NCBI GenBank assembly: GCA_903632075.3
Contig: CAHIKZ030000130.1
Location: 388,501-452,500 of the forward strand
Direction of reading: 5' to 3'
Length of the DNA: 64,000 nucleotides
DNA from: Acanthosepion pharaonis
Lineage: Eukaryota; Mollusca; Cephalopoda; Sepiida; Sepiidae
Shown in pieces: positions 1 through 11,339 of this stretch (its first letter is position 1; each line of letters starts with the position of its first letter). The notes under the pieces were generated by a model. The model was given only the letters and a program-made list of their open reading frames with translations. It was not told where the DNA came from and did not search any database. Position numbers and translations under genes: made by a program.

Positions 1-818
1 AGCTGTTGCATCTTCAAATGTCTGTCATCATGCTTAAAATTTCTGAACCAAGGCTTTTATTTATTTCATCCACAGGGTTGATTGTTTTAATTCTATGAAT
101 GAGAACAATCTGGCTGGAATATAAAAGGGTTTGGTTGAAAAATTCCAAAGAGATTACCAAGTCTGATGGCATACACAAGTTCATAGGCTTAAATAGCCAA
201 ATCTTGTATGTATGTTTTTTTTTTGGGGGGTAACAAATGGGAGACAGTGTGCAAAATTTAGGCATGAGACACACACAAGACATGACCCCATTTATGTCCA
301 CTTGCAAAAAGCTACGGTGCTGACAAACTACAAAGCAACCCCCTTCTTTCCCTCTCTGCAAACTACAATCAAAGTAAAGAGAGTAATGGAAACTAGCTAC
401 AAAACTGCAAAGAATGAAAGAGAGGGGAGAAATAGAATAGATAAATATGTCAGACAAAACTTGGTCATGGTTTATTTTATTTCAGCTTGAATTAAACTTC
501 ACATAAAATTACTTTTCTTTAAGCTGTCTTGGATTGTGGGATTGACTATCACTAGCGATGATATTCTAATTTCTCAGCAAATTTAACTCTCAAGAACACC
601 TAAGGTGTGTCAAAAGCATGCATAGAAAAGGTATGCTTGCGTGCGCACACACACACACAAAATGAGGATAAAATACAGACATCTTTCCTGAAGTGTTTAT
701 AAATTCAATTAACATTAGCAACAAACTATAGTAAATTAAAAATTTGTACTTGGATTAAATTAAATTACTCACAAGATAATATATTCCTTGCTGTCACTTT
801 TGGTGGCATAGGTACACT

Positions 819-820
<2 letters not shown>
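1..820. other. AT-rich DNA, no gene recognised
   Basis: No open frame here resembles a known protein family. The two overlapping frames between 14 and 490 lie on opposite strands and look like chance ORFs. I see no RNA gene or transposon end, only a short CA run near 643-658. Confidence 0.5.
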
Positions 821-888
<68 letters not shown>

Positions 889-889
889 T
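821..889. repeat. (TG)n(TA)n(CA)n microsatellite
   Basis: A run of TG passes into TA and then CA, making a self-complementary stretch of about 70 bp. Compound TG/TA/CA tracts of this kind recur throughout the window. Confidence 0.9.
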
Positions 890-964
890 TGAATACTGTT
901 TTATTAGCACCAGCACTCAATGTCTGACTTTATATAAATATAATATGTAAATATTTGAGTAGAT

Positions 965-1110
965 GCTTTGTTTATTTTATGTTTTTTTTTTTTTTTTTTT
1001 TTTTTTGTTTTTTTTTTTTTTTAACAGTATATTTATTTTCATCTACTGGCCTGAATATTTGGGAAATGTTAAGAGAAACTTAAATCCTGCAGAGTTCAAA
1101 ATTTTTCTGA
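965..1110. repeat. Diverged copy of the repeat at 60.7 kb, interrupted by poly-T
   Basis: A poly-T tract (981-1022) is followed by an 'acagtat...ttactggcctgaat' segment. That segment resembles the arms of the inverted tRNA-like repeat at 60720-60830 and 61215-61290. It is probably an old copy of the same element without the tRNA-like part. Confidence 0.4.
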
Positions 1111-3130
1111 AATATGTCGCAAAATAAAATTTCTTATATTTACCTTGATAAAGTCCATCAGAGGACGAAATTCATTGGCAAGGAAAAGTTTTGGCTTTTA
1201 TTTTAATCATTTTTTTCTTTTTACAGAAATATCTTTCTATCTGCAGCCACCAATACTTACCTGAAGATGACAGATACATAGCAAACACTTTCAATGTCCT
1301 TATTTCATTCATAACACTTAGTGTTGTCGATGAAATAATATTTCCTTATTATGAAATAATGTTGATGAAATAGAAAGGCATACAAAATATGCAACTGCAG
1401 CAAACATAATGACATTATTAACGGCACTGAAAATAAATTAGATAAAAACAGGCAAATAATTCTACCAAAACAATTTATCCAATCTTGTTTAAGATAAATA
1501 ATTTCGACCCTATCCAAAACTATTATGGATATGATTAGAATCATTCTGAAATAGGTACATATAAAATCAACTGTCACAACTGCTTCTCACCATACAATGG
1601 GGAAACTTCTAGAAATCTTTTAAAAATTTGTCTATGAACACAAAATGATCTTACACTCAACAATTTATCAAATGCATGAGTCATGCATGTATCAAATTCG
1701 TGGTTGAATTTATTTCTAAAGAATAAAGTAACTTAGATGGAAAATTCTTAAGAGTACCTTGATTGTATTTTACCAAAATATAAATCTGCACTTCAGGTTT
1801 TGTTTTTTTTTGTTTGTTTGTTTGTTTTTTCAATTAATTCCATTCCTTTTCTAAAGCCAACATACATGACTATAAAGATGTCTAAAATTTAAAGGAAACT
1901 GTTAAATTCATAACCTATTATTTAAAACATACAACACAAGTTAATTCCCAACTAAAATAATATAAATAATAATTACATAATAAAAAATATTTATTCACTT
2001 TAAATTACATCACTTAGCCGCTTCCATAATTTCAGTTAGCATTTCTTAAATTAAAAGAAATTATTTAACTTTTGTTTATAAATATAGGTTGCAAAATAAT
2101 ATCCTTACATTAGCCTTCATAAAGTCCATCAAACAATGAAATATGTCAGCTACGATAAGTTTTCCTTTTGTCTTACACACAGATTTGGGGGGGGTAGGAT
2201 AAATGCTTAAGATTGGCACCATATTGCTGTATCCGCCTTGCTAAGTTTGGTCAATCTGCTGATTGCTCAAAACTTTCTGTTTTGAGCTTGCTGTGGTGTG
2301 TAAATAGAACTGACATAGCATCAAACCCTGTCTGTTTCTTAACGATTACATGCTATGGTGCACATTGAAACTCCTACTAGTGACTGGCCAGAGATTTAAC
2401 TTAGTATAAGTCCCATTGTCTATTCTAAAAAGAAATTGAAGAAAAAAAAAATACAATAAAATAAAATTTAAACATTAAAAAAAAATAGAAAATAAAGAAA
2501 ATCGAAAAAAGATTAAAATGAGTTTTTGGTAGAGTGAAATTATACTCACACAGGGCAGCGAGTGTTAGTCCGCTTTCTTCCTCATGATAACAAGTGAATG
2601 TGCAGCTTACCTTAAGTCCAAGTATCGACCCGTTGGGGGGGGGGATCAACGGCCAATCCACCGCCCTCACCAAATACTGGGCTTGGGAGGCATGCTTTCA
2701 ATAAAAAATTAAGAACAACAGGAGAAAGAACGGCGAAAACAATTCCAAGTTCAGAAAATTTATCAAGCAAGAATAGTCGGCCACTAAATCATGAAAATAC
2801 TGACGAGACACTTTTGCATCTAGCCAAAGACATTCAATTTTCCCTTTTTTTCTGATTTTTCTTTCAAAACGGGACCATCAAATGGGTTAGAATGATTAGG
2901 ACAAAATATGTTACTATGGGCAAACACACTGACGAGTAGGGGGAAAAAGAAAAAAAAAATACAATAAAATTTAAACATTAAAAAAAAATAGAAAATATTG
3001 TGTGTATTTAGGCAGCATCTTTTTATTCATGCATGTTTCATTAAATAATATAGACAAGTGTTGTCTATTTATTTTATGTAAATTTTTTTCGTAACGTCTG
3101 TTTTATAACATTATCATTGAACGAAGAAAG
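1111..3130. other. AT-rich DNA, no gene recognised
   Basis: Nothing here resembles a gene. A roughly 50-bp AT-rich block (about 2440-2500) recurs at about 2944-2995. The open frames at 1191-1373, 1305-1577 and 2425-2673 are low-complexity and unsupported. Confidence 0.5.
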
Positions 3131-3138
3131 AAATTCAC

Positions 3139-3259
3139 TATATTGATCCATATTTTTTTAATACAATCTAAGCTTTCGGCTTACATAAGCCATTATCAAA
3201 GATGTCAATTACAACATATTAAACAATATATTAGATTGTATTAAAAAATATGGATCAAT
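3139..3259. repeat. Stem-loop repeat with 31-bp inverted arms
   Basis: The left arm begins 'tattgatccatattttt' and the right arm ends with its complement, separated by about 55 bp. The loop carries 'ggcttacataagccattatc'. That is similar in layout to 'GAAGA...GAAACG' motifs near fold-back repeats elsewhere in the window, so this may be a short fold-back element. Confidence 0.65.
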
Positions 3260-3279
3260 ACATTTTTAATCGTAACTAG

Positions 3280-3650
3280 CACGTCTGCTGACGACGTATA
3301 CATACATTTTTTTTTGTTTGTCTGCAAAATATTGTTTTTAATTTTCTAATCTTTGAAAAAATTTGAAATAAGTTAACACTTCCGCTTTTGTGGAAGTATT
3401 TGTATGTCTTTACCAAACTTATAGTGTCTGCTGACGACGTATACATACTTTTTTTTTTTGTTTGTCTGCAAAATATTGTTTTTAATTTTCTAATCGGGCA
3501 CAAACCTTTGAAATAATCTAATACAAAACAAGAAGATTAACAAGTCAACACTTTCGCTTTCGTGGTCGTGTTTGTATGTTTTTACCAAACTTATAGTGTC
3601 TGCTGACGACGTATACATACATTTTTTCTCTTCTTTTTTTTTTTTAATTT
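3280..3650. repeat. Small tandem array built on 'gtctgctgacgacgtatacatac'
   Basis: The segment with 'ctgctgacgacgtatacata' followed by poly-T occurs three times, near 3286, 3427 and 3597. Between copies lies a shared 'tttaccaaacttatag' stretch. Spacing is uneven (about 141 and 170 bp). The 75-residue minus frame here merely translates the array. Confidence 0.7.
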
Positions 3651-3719
3651 CACCCCAAGCTAAATGTTAATGCCGCCAGGACGCAAATGGATACTGGGAG
3701 TAAAAGAGAATGAGAAAAT

Positions 3720-4075
3720 TTTGGTGAGAAGAGAGGAGAAAAGACAGCAAAAGAAAGACAGAAGATGACGATTGGCGTTACATTTACATTTTTGGAGATT
3801 GTACTTGGCAGGGAAGTAAGAAATCGGAAGGCAGTCGCACAGGCGAGAAGTGTGAGAAAATTTGTAGGAATCCTTCTACTCGGGTTTTGTTATACGTCAA
3901 AATTCGGAGTGTCGAGATTCGATACAATACGGTGGTATCTAACTAGTTCCAGTAAAAAGGTGAGACGCTTAAATTCATGCGCTGGGGGTACCAAGGAAGA
4001 GAGCTTAGAACAATTGCCATGAAAATATCTGTAGATATGACAGATAAGAAGCCACGTCACGTCAGTTAGAAAGTG
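3720..4075 (-). pseudogene. LINE reverse transcriptase C-terminus, decayed
   Basis: Reading the minus strand gives 'YFHGNCSKLSSLVPP' and, after a stop and frame change, a stretch like 'SRLCDCLPISYFPAKYNLQK'. The same two blocks occur in order in the LINE fragments at 34.3-35.0 kb and 61.9 kb. They match the tail of Jockey/CR1-like non-LTR retrotransposons familiar from mollusc genomes. It is 5' truncated and not functional. The family name is from memory; a protein search would settle it. Confidence 0.6.
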
Positions 4076-4139
4076 GCTTAAGTCGAAATGCCAGGTCAAG
4101 ATCGATTACATTACTAAACCGTATTTGAATTTTGTCGAG

Positions 4140-4175
4140 AATCTCGAGATATATATGTGTGTGTGTGTGTGTATT
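4140..4175. repeat. (TA)(TG)n microsatellite
   Basis: Short 'atatatgtgtgtgtg' tract. The surrounding 4080-4458 bases hold nothing else I can recognise. Confidence 0.8.
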
Positions 4176-4458
4176 TAAGCAGCAAATTCTCTTTTAGGCA
4201 TGTTTGATTGAATAAATTACAGACATTATGTCTGCTAATTTTAAATAAAATCCGTTCATACTCACGAATAACCTTCCGTGTATTGATGTTAAAAGACGAG
4301 AGAAATGTGCTGTAGCTGTTTAATTTTAATAATGAATCATATGCAATACAGGTGAACAATTCAACTAGAAAAATTGAAAATAAATATATCTTAAATACAA
4401 ACTAGAGACCTGTTATAATAGATCACTCCATCTTCTTTCTTCTATATTCTTCTATCTA

Positions 4459-4993
4459 CAGTGATCCCTCGCTAATTCGCAGTTCTACTATCGCGGATTC
4501 ATGACTTCGCGGATATATGAACACCTAAAATTTTTTCATTAAACCCATTAAAATATTTAATAATAAATATTATTTCCTGGTCTAGGAACAACAAGACAAT
4601 CGTAAAATAGCAATAGAAAGGACACTGCCATCTGAAGAGACGTAAAATACAATTATCGGCTGTTCTGTAGAAGTCATCATCAGCTTCATCATCATAATTT
4701 CTACTGTGCAGCAAATTAATCACCATCATCATTCAAATTCTACTTCAACTTCTTTTGTGTTGAATACAATAACAATCTTTTTTTTTTAAATCTAAAAAGT
4801 GTTATTGCTTAACAGTTGTCCTTGTTATTAATAGAGTACTGTAATGAGTGGGTTGTTAACAGTACAGGGAGGGTTTTAAAAGTTCAAATACACGTTAAAT
4901 AAATACTGTACATATGGCGTCCCTACTTCGCGGAAATTCAGTTATCGCGGCCGGTCTCGGAACCAAACTACCGCGATAAACGACGGATCATTG
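4459..4993. mobile_element. pogo/Tigger-like non-autonomous DNA transposon (MITE)
   Basis: The left end begins CAGTGATCCCTCGCTAATTC just after a TA. The right end finishes with the near-complement of the first nine bases (GGATCATTG), again followed by TA, which suggests a TA target duplication. Both ends carry 'atcgcgg' motifs in opposite orientation ('ctatcgcggattc' and 'aaactaccgcgataaacgac'). The interior is AT-rich with no transposase. The TIR start and TA preference fit pogo/Tigger-type elements. The 77-residue minus frame inside is not supported as a gene. Confidence 0.75.
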
Positions 4994-5368
4994 TATATAA
5001 ATAAAGCGCAATGTACGTGTGTCCGTTTTTCGATCACGGCGAGTCATAAACAACCTGAAGTAACAGGTAGTAACCCACTGTAGTTATACGCGATTGAAAA
5101 TTAAATAAAATGACTCATTAAAATTAAAGTTGAATATCGAACAGAGTGAAAGGTTTAAAAAAAAAACAATTCTTTATCAAAGGTTTAACTTTCAATTTCG
5201 CTTTTCGTCGCAATTACTATTGACATCGTCTAAATTAAACTGTAATTAAAACTCAGGTGGGGCACGGTATGTTGCTCATGTTTTTTTTTTCTGCTTCTAG
5301 CACACGTACTATCCACCTGAAATCAAAATTGCAGTGCCCTTGTGAAAATTCGTCAGCATCTTTATAAT

Positions 5369-6645
5369 TGTAGTGGACCGTGTCTGCGATGTTGTTGAGT
5401 AGACGTAGAAGAACACACGTGGGGTTAAGATTTTCCTGCTAGCCGGTCCAAATACATGAGAAAGTCGGACTTTAATTAAGTCCAAAGAAGGCAAAGAAAA
5501 AACAAACACAAGACCGATAAATATATGTATACAAATATATATATATTAATAACATAATAAGTTACATGGACAGTTACAATGGACAGAGTGTGTGTGTGTG
5601 TGGTGAGTGTTCGTACGTACGTGTATTGTGCTTAGCGTGTTCCCAGCATTTGGGAAACGCTGTATCTGTGAGCGTTTACATCTGCGAGGTGGTAAGGCTG
5701 AAAACCTGAGGAAAAAGAGAGGAAGAGGCGAAGGGTCGGCGACTATTTATAACCAGGGAAGAGAGACCCCTGGTGAAAGGGTTAACGAACTAAAGGAGGA
5801 GTTAACTCCGACATAATCATTTATTTTCCAGTAAATGGCAGCTTCCTGTTTATCCCGAAACGGGTCAACACAGCCTGTCACCAATGGAGCGGTGAAAGTA
5901 CTAACTGGTGTCAAAACATGTGTAAAGCTTGTTCAGTTTGTTGCAGACTGGTGAATGTATTTTGAGTTATCAGGAGGTTATTTTAGTGATACAGTTAATG
6001 GTGTTGGTGTTCTTAGGCATTCATCCCCAACAAATTAAGAAACATGAATATTGAAGGTAAATTATTCAAAAGTAATCAGAGTGAAAACAACATATGTAAA
6101 AGGTATAACAATAACATGGATTTATATAGAATAAAAATACGTAATTGAATCAAAGGTTGTTGAACAAGTGTGAATGGTTGATTTGAATTATGTAGTGTGT
6201 AGAGGACGTGTCGGCGATGTTGTTGAGTAAAATTAGATGAGTACACGTGGGTTAATATTTCCCTGCTAGCCTGTCTAACTACATGAGAAAGTTGGACTTT
6301 AATTAAGTCCAAAGAAGGCAAAGAAAAAACAAACACAAGACCGATAAATATATGTATACAAATATATATATATTAATAACATAATAAGTTACATGGACAG
6401 TTACAATGGACAGAGTGTGTGTGTGTGTGGTGAGTGTTCGTACGTACGTGTATTGTGCTTAGCGTGTTCCCAGCATTTGGGAAACGCTGTCTCTGTGAGA
6501 GCTCACATCTGCGAGGTGGTATAAGGCTGAAAGCCTGAGGAAAAAACGGTCGAGGCGAAGGGTCAGCGAGTATTTATAGCCAGGGAAGAGAGACCTCTGG
6601 TGAAAGGGTTATGGAGCTAAGGAGGAGATAACTCCGACAAGTTTA
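5369..6645. repeat. Tandemly duplicated ~450-bp block (5369-5815 and 6188-6640)
   Basis: Two copies about 825 bp apart share the order 'gatgttgttgagta', 'ttaattaagtccaaagaagg', an AT-rich stretch, a TG run, 'gtgttcgtacgtacgtgtat' and 'gtgttcccagcatttgggaa'. Each then has 'tatttata' followed by 'ccagggaagagagacc'. The TATA-like box near each 3' end and the repeated format suggest a retroelement terminal region. No coding sequence accompanies them. Confidence 0.6.
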
Positions 6646-7797
6646 TTTATGCCAAGTTTCAGTGTGTGTGTGTGAAACTGTTATTAAGACTGGTGTGTGA
6701 AATTAAACTAAGTGTTTGGTTGTGTACAAAATAGTCTTTTGTGGCAGTTCAGTCAATAGTGCGTGTGCTTGTTTAAATTATCGTCCAAAGCTGGTATGAG
6801 TTGTGTACCTTTAGTTGTTTTGATGTTTGATCGAATGTTTACGATTACTTATTAGTGCGTTATTTCACTTTCCATAGTATCGTACGCAATTGTTCCTGGT
6901 AGAGCAAAATGCTGTTTGTTGAGTCAGAGAAGTTTGCGCGGGAAAAGTGTAGCTGGTTAAGATTTTGACTGGCGTGGATTAGTTTGGCATTTCTCCAGGA
7001 TTAAACTCCAACTGCCTTGAATCGATTTGGACGCTTCTATTTATTTAGTTCTGGATGCAGAAATCGGCTCACAAGCGTTAGGCGAGAAAAGATATTTTCG
7101 CTTAAATTTGCTACAGTTTTAGAGGTTTGAGCCAATGCAAAGTCTAGGATGTCGATTGGTTAATAGGTGATTTTCTGGTAGAGTGTATTATTCCGGAGGG
7201 GTGAAAGGTATGTATGGACTATTCCATCAAGTTTTTATTGATAATATTAATATATCAACTGTGTATTAGTTGGTTAATTTAGTAGCTGATTCGGGGCGAC
7301 TTGGTCGAAACGTCATGTCTAACAACCAGAAATGAGAACAGGTCGTCTAACCCCAATAAGTCAACGTATATCGACCGCCCCCTACAAACATACAGTCGAG
7401 TCAATCAGTTTTACATCGACTGGTTAGCTTTTGCTTCACACTGTGGTTCGATTAAGACAATGTTTAGCCCTTCGTGTCCGGAAAAAAACAAAACAAACTG
7501 TATGTCAAAAGGACGTTTATTCCCCTGACACCGCTATTACTGTATGCTCTTTAGCAATATTTATTTACAAGAATATGAAAATATGTGAACCAAGTACAAC
7601 GCGATATTTATTATTTACCTTTTATAAAGATTTATTATTTACCATTTTATAAAGAAATTGAAAAGAAATCTTTTTATTCAAAGATTTATTTAAAAATTGA
7701 TAAAATTATCGAAATATGCAAGAGAAAGAGACGCACTCGACCTATTTTAGTGAATTTATTCAAAAAGATTTTTCAAAATATATAATTCCAGTTACTA
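6646..7797. other. No gene recognised; contains a dispersed 45-bp motif
   Basis: At 7505-7545 a segment beginning 'gtcaaaaggacgtttattcc' and ending 'gacaccgctattactgtat' recurs inverted at about 9490-9535 and direct at 32730-32768. It is probably the end of a dispersed element. Open frames at 7301-7785 show no family resemblance. Confidence 0.45.
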
Positions 7798-8504
7798 GTA
7801 TAGGATACAAATCCTATATTCCAACAAATGACTAAAAAAACACAAAGTAGATTTGCACACCCGCAAAATCGGAGCAGAACGACCAAAAACAGATTTCACA
7901 ATAAGGTGTGAAATTAATTTTCTGACCAATGAAAGGAGGCGATTTGCTAAACCAAAAAAAAGATAACGAATCGGTGATGAAATTTACTGCCAATCTTCTG
8001 TGATCTTTGCGCCCTTCTCTGACTGACTGACAATATTCAGTCCCCCCCCCCCACTGGGGCAACATGTGACACAAGGTCGGTTGTTTATTGTGGGTTTCCC
8101 GAGCCCGTGGGCTCAGCCCAAAAATATGCCCGTTTGAACCCGTATAAACGGGTTCAGGGCCGGTTTTACCTCCCCGAAGGAGACTCCGCCCTTCGGCGTA
8201 GCCTCCTTCGGGTTCCTCTCCGTCCGTAGACAGAGAGTTGAACCGAACAGTCGCTCAAGAGTTGAGCGACTGACTGACTGGCGACTGACTTGAAAACTCT
8301 GTATTTATTGTTGACTTTTTTTTCACACTGGATCGTTATCTTTTTTTTTAGTTTAGCAAATCGACTCCTTTCATTGGTCAGAAAATTTTCACACCTTATT
8401 GTGAAATCTGTTTTTGGTCGTTTTGATCCGATTTTGCGGGTGTGCAAATCTACTTTGTGTTTTTTTAGTCATTTGTTGGAATATAGGATTTGTATCCTAT
8501 ACTA
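7798..8504. mobile_element. Element flanked by ~170-bp inverted repeats, related to the LTR-like repeat
   Basis: The left arm (7798-7970) starts 'tataggatacaaatcctat', and the right arm (8327-8504) is its reverse complement. Both match the first ~180 bp of the direct repeats at 13242 and 15328. The centre has G+C-rich hairpins (8095-8215). On the minus strand an 'aataaata' box precedes 'tcgccagtcag', the same layout as the promoter-like region of the direct repeats. Confidence 0.65.
8095..8215. repeat. G+C-rich hairpin cluster
   Basis: Short inverted repeats follow one another: 'gagcccgtgggctc', 'cccgtttgaacccgtataaacggg', and 'ccgaagg' against several 'ccttcgg' motifs. Base composition stands out sharply from the AT-rich surroundings. 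I recognise no RNA family. Confidence 0.6.
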
Positions 8505-8519
8505 GTGGCGGACTTCACC

Positions 8520-10015
8520 ACATTAATTTAACTTTAGATTAGGAAACAGGCCTGATGCAGAAAAGGATAAACAAAAGACATTGTTACACATAAAATATGT
8601 ATTTAACAAGATGTACAATATCGAACAACCATGTAAAAGAAATGCATGCATTTAAGTAAGAAAAGATTGAATTAATCAAGAGTTTTTTCTCTTTAACTGT
8701 TATTTTTGTGTTCCAAAGTTCACTGGAAGAATGTTCATGAGAGTTTCTTGTAATAATAGTTCTTGAAAGAATTGCTGTGTAAGAAAAATTATGTGAGTAT
8801 AAACAAGGTATGTTCAGCATGTGAGTGGTGTGTGTGTGAGTGAGAAGGTTGGCGCGTGGTTTCAACTGGCGTGGATTCGTTTGGCAGCTGAATTCTAACT
8901 AATTAGCTAAGAAAAATTCTTGCTTAATTAAGTGACTATAGGCTCCAGATCGCTGCGCGGGAAGAATTATTCTTCACGTGCAGACGATCTGATTGGTTGG
9001 CATAGGCCAATCGGCGAGCGAGCTTTGGTGATCCGTTTCTCCCAAAAGTGCACAAAACTGACTACATAAAAATAGAGCGATTACAAAATTGTGTCATTGC
9101 TGCGATTTGTAAATTGTCTATAATAACGTAGTGGTGATTAATTAACCAATGAATGCTTGGCGTTGTATATGATTTGTATTTTTCTATGTATGTATATATG
9201 AATGTATGTATGTGCGTAATAGATCGGCACAACTTAGTTATGTTTATTTCAGTTTTGTTGCACACAAATATTTTTTTTAAAAATATGAATAAAAAAAATT
9301 ATATTCATATTTATTTCATTATAGTTGCTTCACATATTTTTATAATCTTGTAAATATAATATTATTCTTGTGAATAAAACAAGTAAATAGTGTTTGATTT
9401 GTTGTCAATTAAATCCACTTTCATATGTTTGGGTTTAATTAAAATTCGTCGCTTTTTAAAACAAAAAAAATTAACAAGGGAGTCAAAAGTGTATACAGTA
9501 ATAGCGGTGTCAAGAGAATAACGGTCCTTTTAACACACTGTTGTCATGGGTCCTTACCTATAACTGCAGAATGAACTCTTCCTAACACTATGTATACTAC
9601 GCCTCTCAAGAGAGAAGGACGAATCGAATCGAGCCGATAGTAGTTCACTCCAAACCAGACTGACAGTCATACTAACACCTTCCACATCTTGTATTATTAT
9701 TTCGTGTAATATACCTTCGTTATTTCTACTCTTGTGTTTGTGTTGTTCTTCCTTGGTCCTAACCTGGACCATAACAACTATTTTGATTTTTTTTTTTACT
9801 ATTCTGTGTAACCGAGAATAACAGCGAAGAACGCTGATTGGTTGGTAAACCGCGGTGTTGGCTTGATAAAAGAGTGTTGGAGCAGCGAAAACGAGGTTAG
9901 AAATGATGGCGATACGCAGTGACGTGTTCAGAAAGCGAGGACGGTGAATTGAACCAGCTATATTTTGATTTGTACAAGTGACGTTGCGGCAATACAGACT
10001 TATTTAAACTACACT
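8520..10015. other. No intact gene; LTR-like promoter fragments
   Basis: The stretch 'ggcgtggattcgtttggca' (about 8863) recurs at about 6971. Segments with 'ctgattggttgg' (CCAAT-type) occur near 8990 and 9835, and the latter is followed by 'gataaaag'. These resemble U3 promoter parts of retroelements. The open frames at 8584-9772 show no recognisable domain. Confidence 0.35.
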
Positions 10016-10018
10016 AAT

Positions 10019-10268
10019 TAACTCATAGAATGGGGGAGAAGAGAATAGTATTTGCGTATAAGTGAATATAACAAAGCCAACTGGAATTGGAACTCGGCTC
10101 TCCGATTAACAATTCGGAGCCATTATCCATTACACCCCCAGCACATACAAGCTTACAGCACCTGGTGTTACCAACCGCTCACCCATCTAGGTACTGACCA
10201 AGCTCGACGTTGCTTAACTTTGATGATAATACGGGAAACGGTGTTTCAACGTGATGTGGCCGTAAGCC
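10019..10268 (-). mobile_element. Chimeric 5S-rRNA/tRNA SINE, copy A
   Basis: On the minus strand, 10268-10152 aligns along its length with animal 5S rRNA, including 'aagttaagcaacgtcgagc' (box A region) and 'gatgggtgag' (box C region). It ends in 'ggtgctgtaagc'. It is followed by a tRNA-like segment ('gggtgtaatggataatggc' ... 'gagccgagttccaattcc') and then 'gtgaatat' and a body with 'gagaag...ccc', which also occurs in tRNA-only SINEs here. The 5S-like part sits at the 5' end, so transcription could use a type 1 pol III promoter. The 93-residue plus-strand frame here is antisense noise. Confidence 0.8.
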
Positions 10269-10329
10269 CACATATGATATGTGTAGAATTAGATTTCTCT
10301 GTTTTAAACCTGTTAAAAGAGGATCGCAG

Positions 10330-11100
10330 CTAAGCATTCTCAGTTTGTGCTGCACGCATTAAAATCGGCTCCAGAGTTCAGTACGAAACAATGCTTTCTG
10401 ATTGGTCCATAAATAATAATGTCGTATTTTTGCCTACGTCCGCACAGTTGACCTAGAATTGACCCGTTCAGAGTTCAACGCGCCAAAAATTGATAAGCAT
10501 TCTTTCGAGCCTCCTACGTGATCAAGAAAATTAATAAATATGAAACTTCGACAACGACTTAGTCAGTGAGTCCTTAAAATAATCAACTCGTTACACGAAT
10601 CCATGAAACCCAACTTCCTCGCTAAAAGTTAATTCTTATTAACATCAACCCGGCTTGTGGAATTCAATTTCTCTTCAACATCAACTCATCTCGTGACGAA
10701 TCCAACTAAGACGAGATTCAGAAAGCAACTCACTCAATATCTTAACAACATAAAGGAAATCGTAACTATATCAGTCGAAGCGAGACAACTCTACAGTAAG
10801 TCAAGCAATCTATTTCATTCAATTTCACCATCAACATAAACTGTTTGATTCCTTACAATATCTATAACATAACACTTTTTATATTACTCTTGATCACACA
10901 ACAAAGATCTCTAAAGTGTTTTAAACAACTTTATTATATCGTGTGTACTTGTTATATAAAAATATTTTTTGTTAAAACAAATATCTGCCTATTTGATTAT
11001 TTCTCTTGTTGTTGTCTTTGTTGCATTTGATTTAGTAAAAATAGTAGAGGGTCAGTTTAATTTGTATTTGTCACCGATACAGATTGGCTAACCCACTACA
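10330..11100 (+). mobile_element. LTR-like sequence ending at a primer-binding site
   Basis: The segment ends 'ggctaacccactaca' (CA end) and is followed within four bases by TGGTGACCCCGAAG, which resembles an LTR-retrotransposon primer-binding site. The 5' limit is unclear. 'cggctccagagttcagtac' with 'ctgattggtc' near 10360-10410 resembles U3 sequence at 14200. The last ~90 bp recur at 11229-11323, as expected for paired LTR ends. Confidence 0.55.
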
Positions 11101-11103
11101 AAT

Positions 11104-11117
11104 TGGTGACCCCGAAG
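11104..11117 (+). other. Putative primer-binding site of an LTR retrotransposon
   Basis: TGGTGACCCCGAAG directly follows the LTR-like end. TGGTGACCCCGA is a common start of the primer-binding site in Gypsy-type elements, by family knowledge. I cannot match it to a specific tRNA here. Confidence 0.55.
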
Positions 11118-11190
11118 TTCAAATGTACAAAGCAATATTTTAAAAACAACATTTTATAAGAGAAATACTTTCACATTTTAAACAAAAACA

Positions 11191-11228
11191 ATGGAAAATT
11201 CTACCAGCGAATATAATGAGGCGGCAAT
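11191..11228 (+). pseudogene. Start of a retrotransposon gag-like ORF, truncated after 13 codons
   Basis: An ATG about 75 bp after the primer-binding site opens a frame of 13 codons (MENSTSEYNEAAI). It then runs straight into a second copy of the LTR end at 11229. This is the expected position of a gag start, and the rest of the internal region is deleted. Confidence 0.4.
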
Positions 11229-11323
11229 TTGTTGTCTTTGTTGCTTTTGATTTTAGTAAAAAATAGTAGAGGGTTAGTTTAATTTGTATTTTCTCAGGTA
11301 TACAGATTGGCTAACCCACTATA
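11229..11323 (+). mobile_element. Second, partial LTR end
   Basis: It repeats 11010-11100 with small changes, from 'tgttgtctttgttgc' to 'ggctaacccacta'. With the first copy it leaves only ~130 bp of internal sequence, pointing to an internally deleted LTR element. Confidence 0.55.
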
Positions 11324-11339
11324 ACTGAAAGTAACGAAT

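Noticed and set aside
14..490. 147- and 92-residue overlapping frames at the window start
   Set aside because: Opposite strands of the same DNA; no recognisable domain or codon pattern.
3280..3650. CRISPR-like array of 'ctgctgacgacgtatacata' repeats
   Set aside because: Only three unevenly spaced copies, and the intervals share sequence; ordinary tandem repeat.
10052..10333. 93-residue plus-strand frame
   Set aside because: Lies antisense across the 5S/tRNA SINE copy A.
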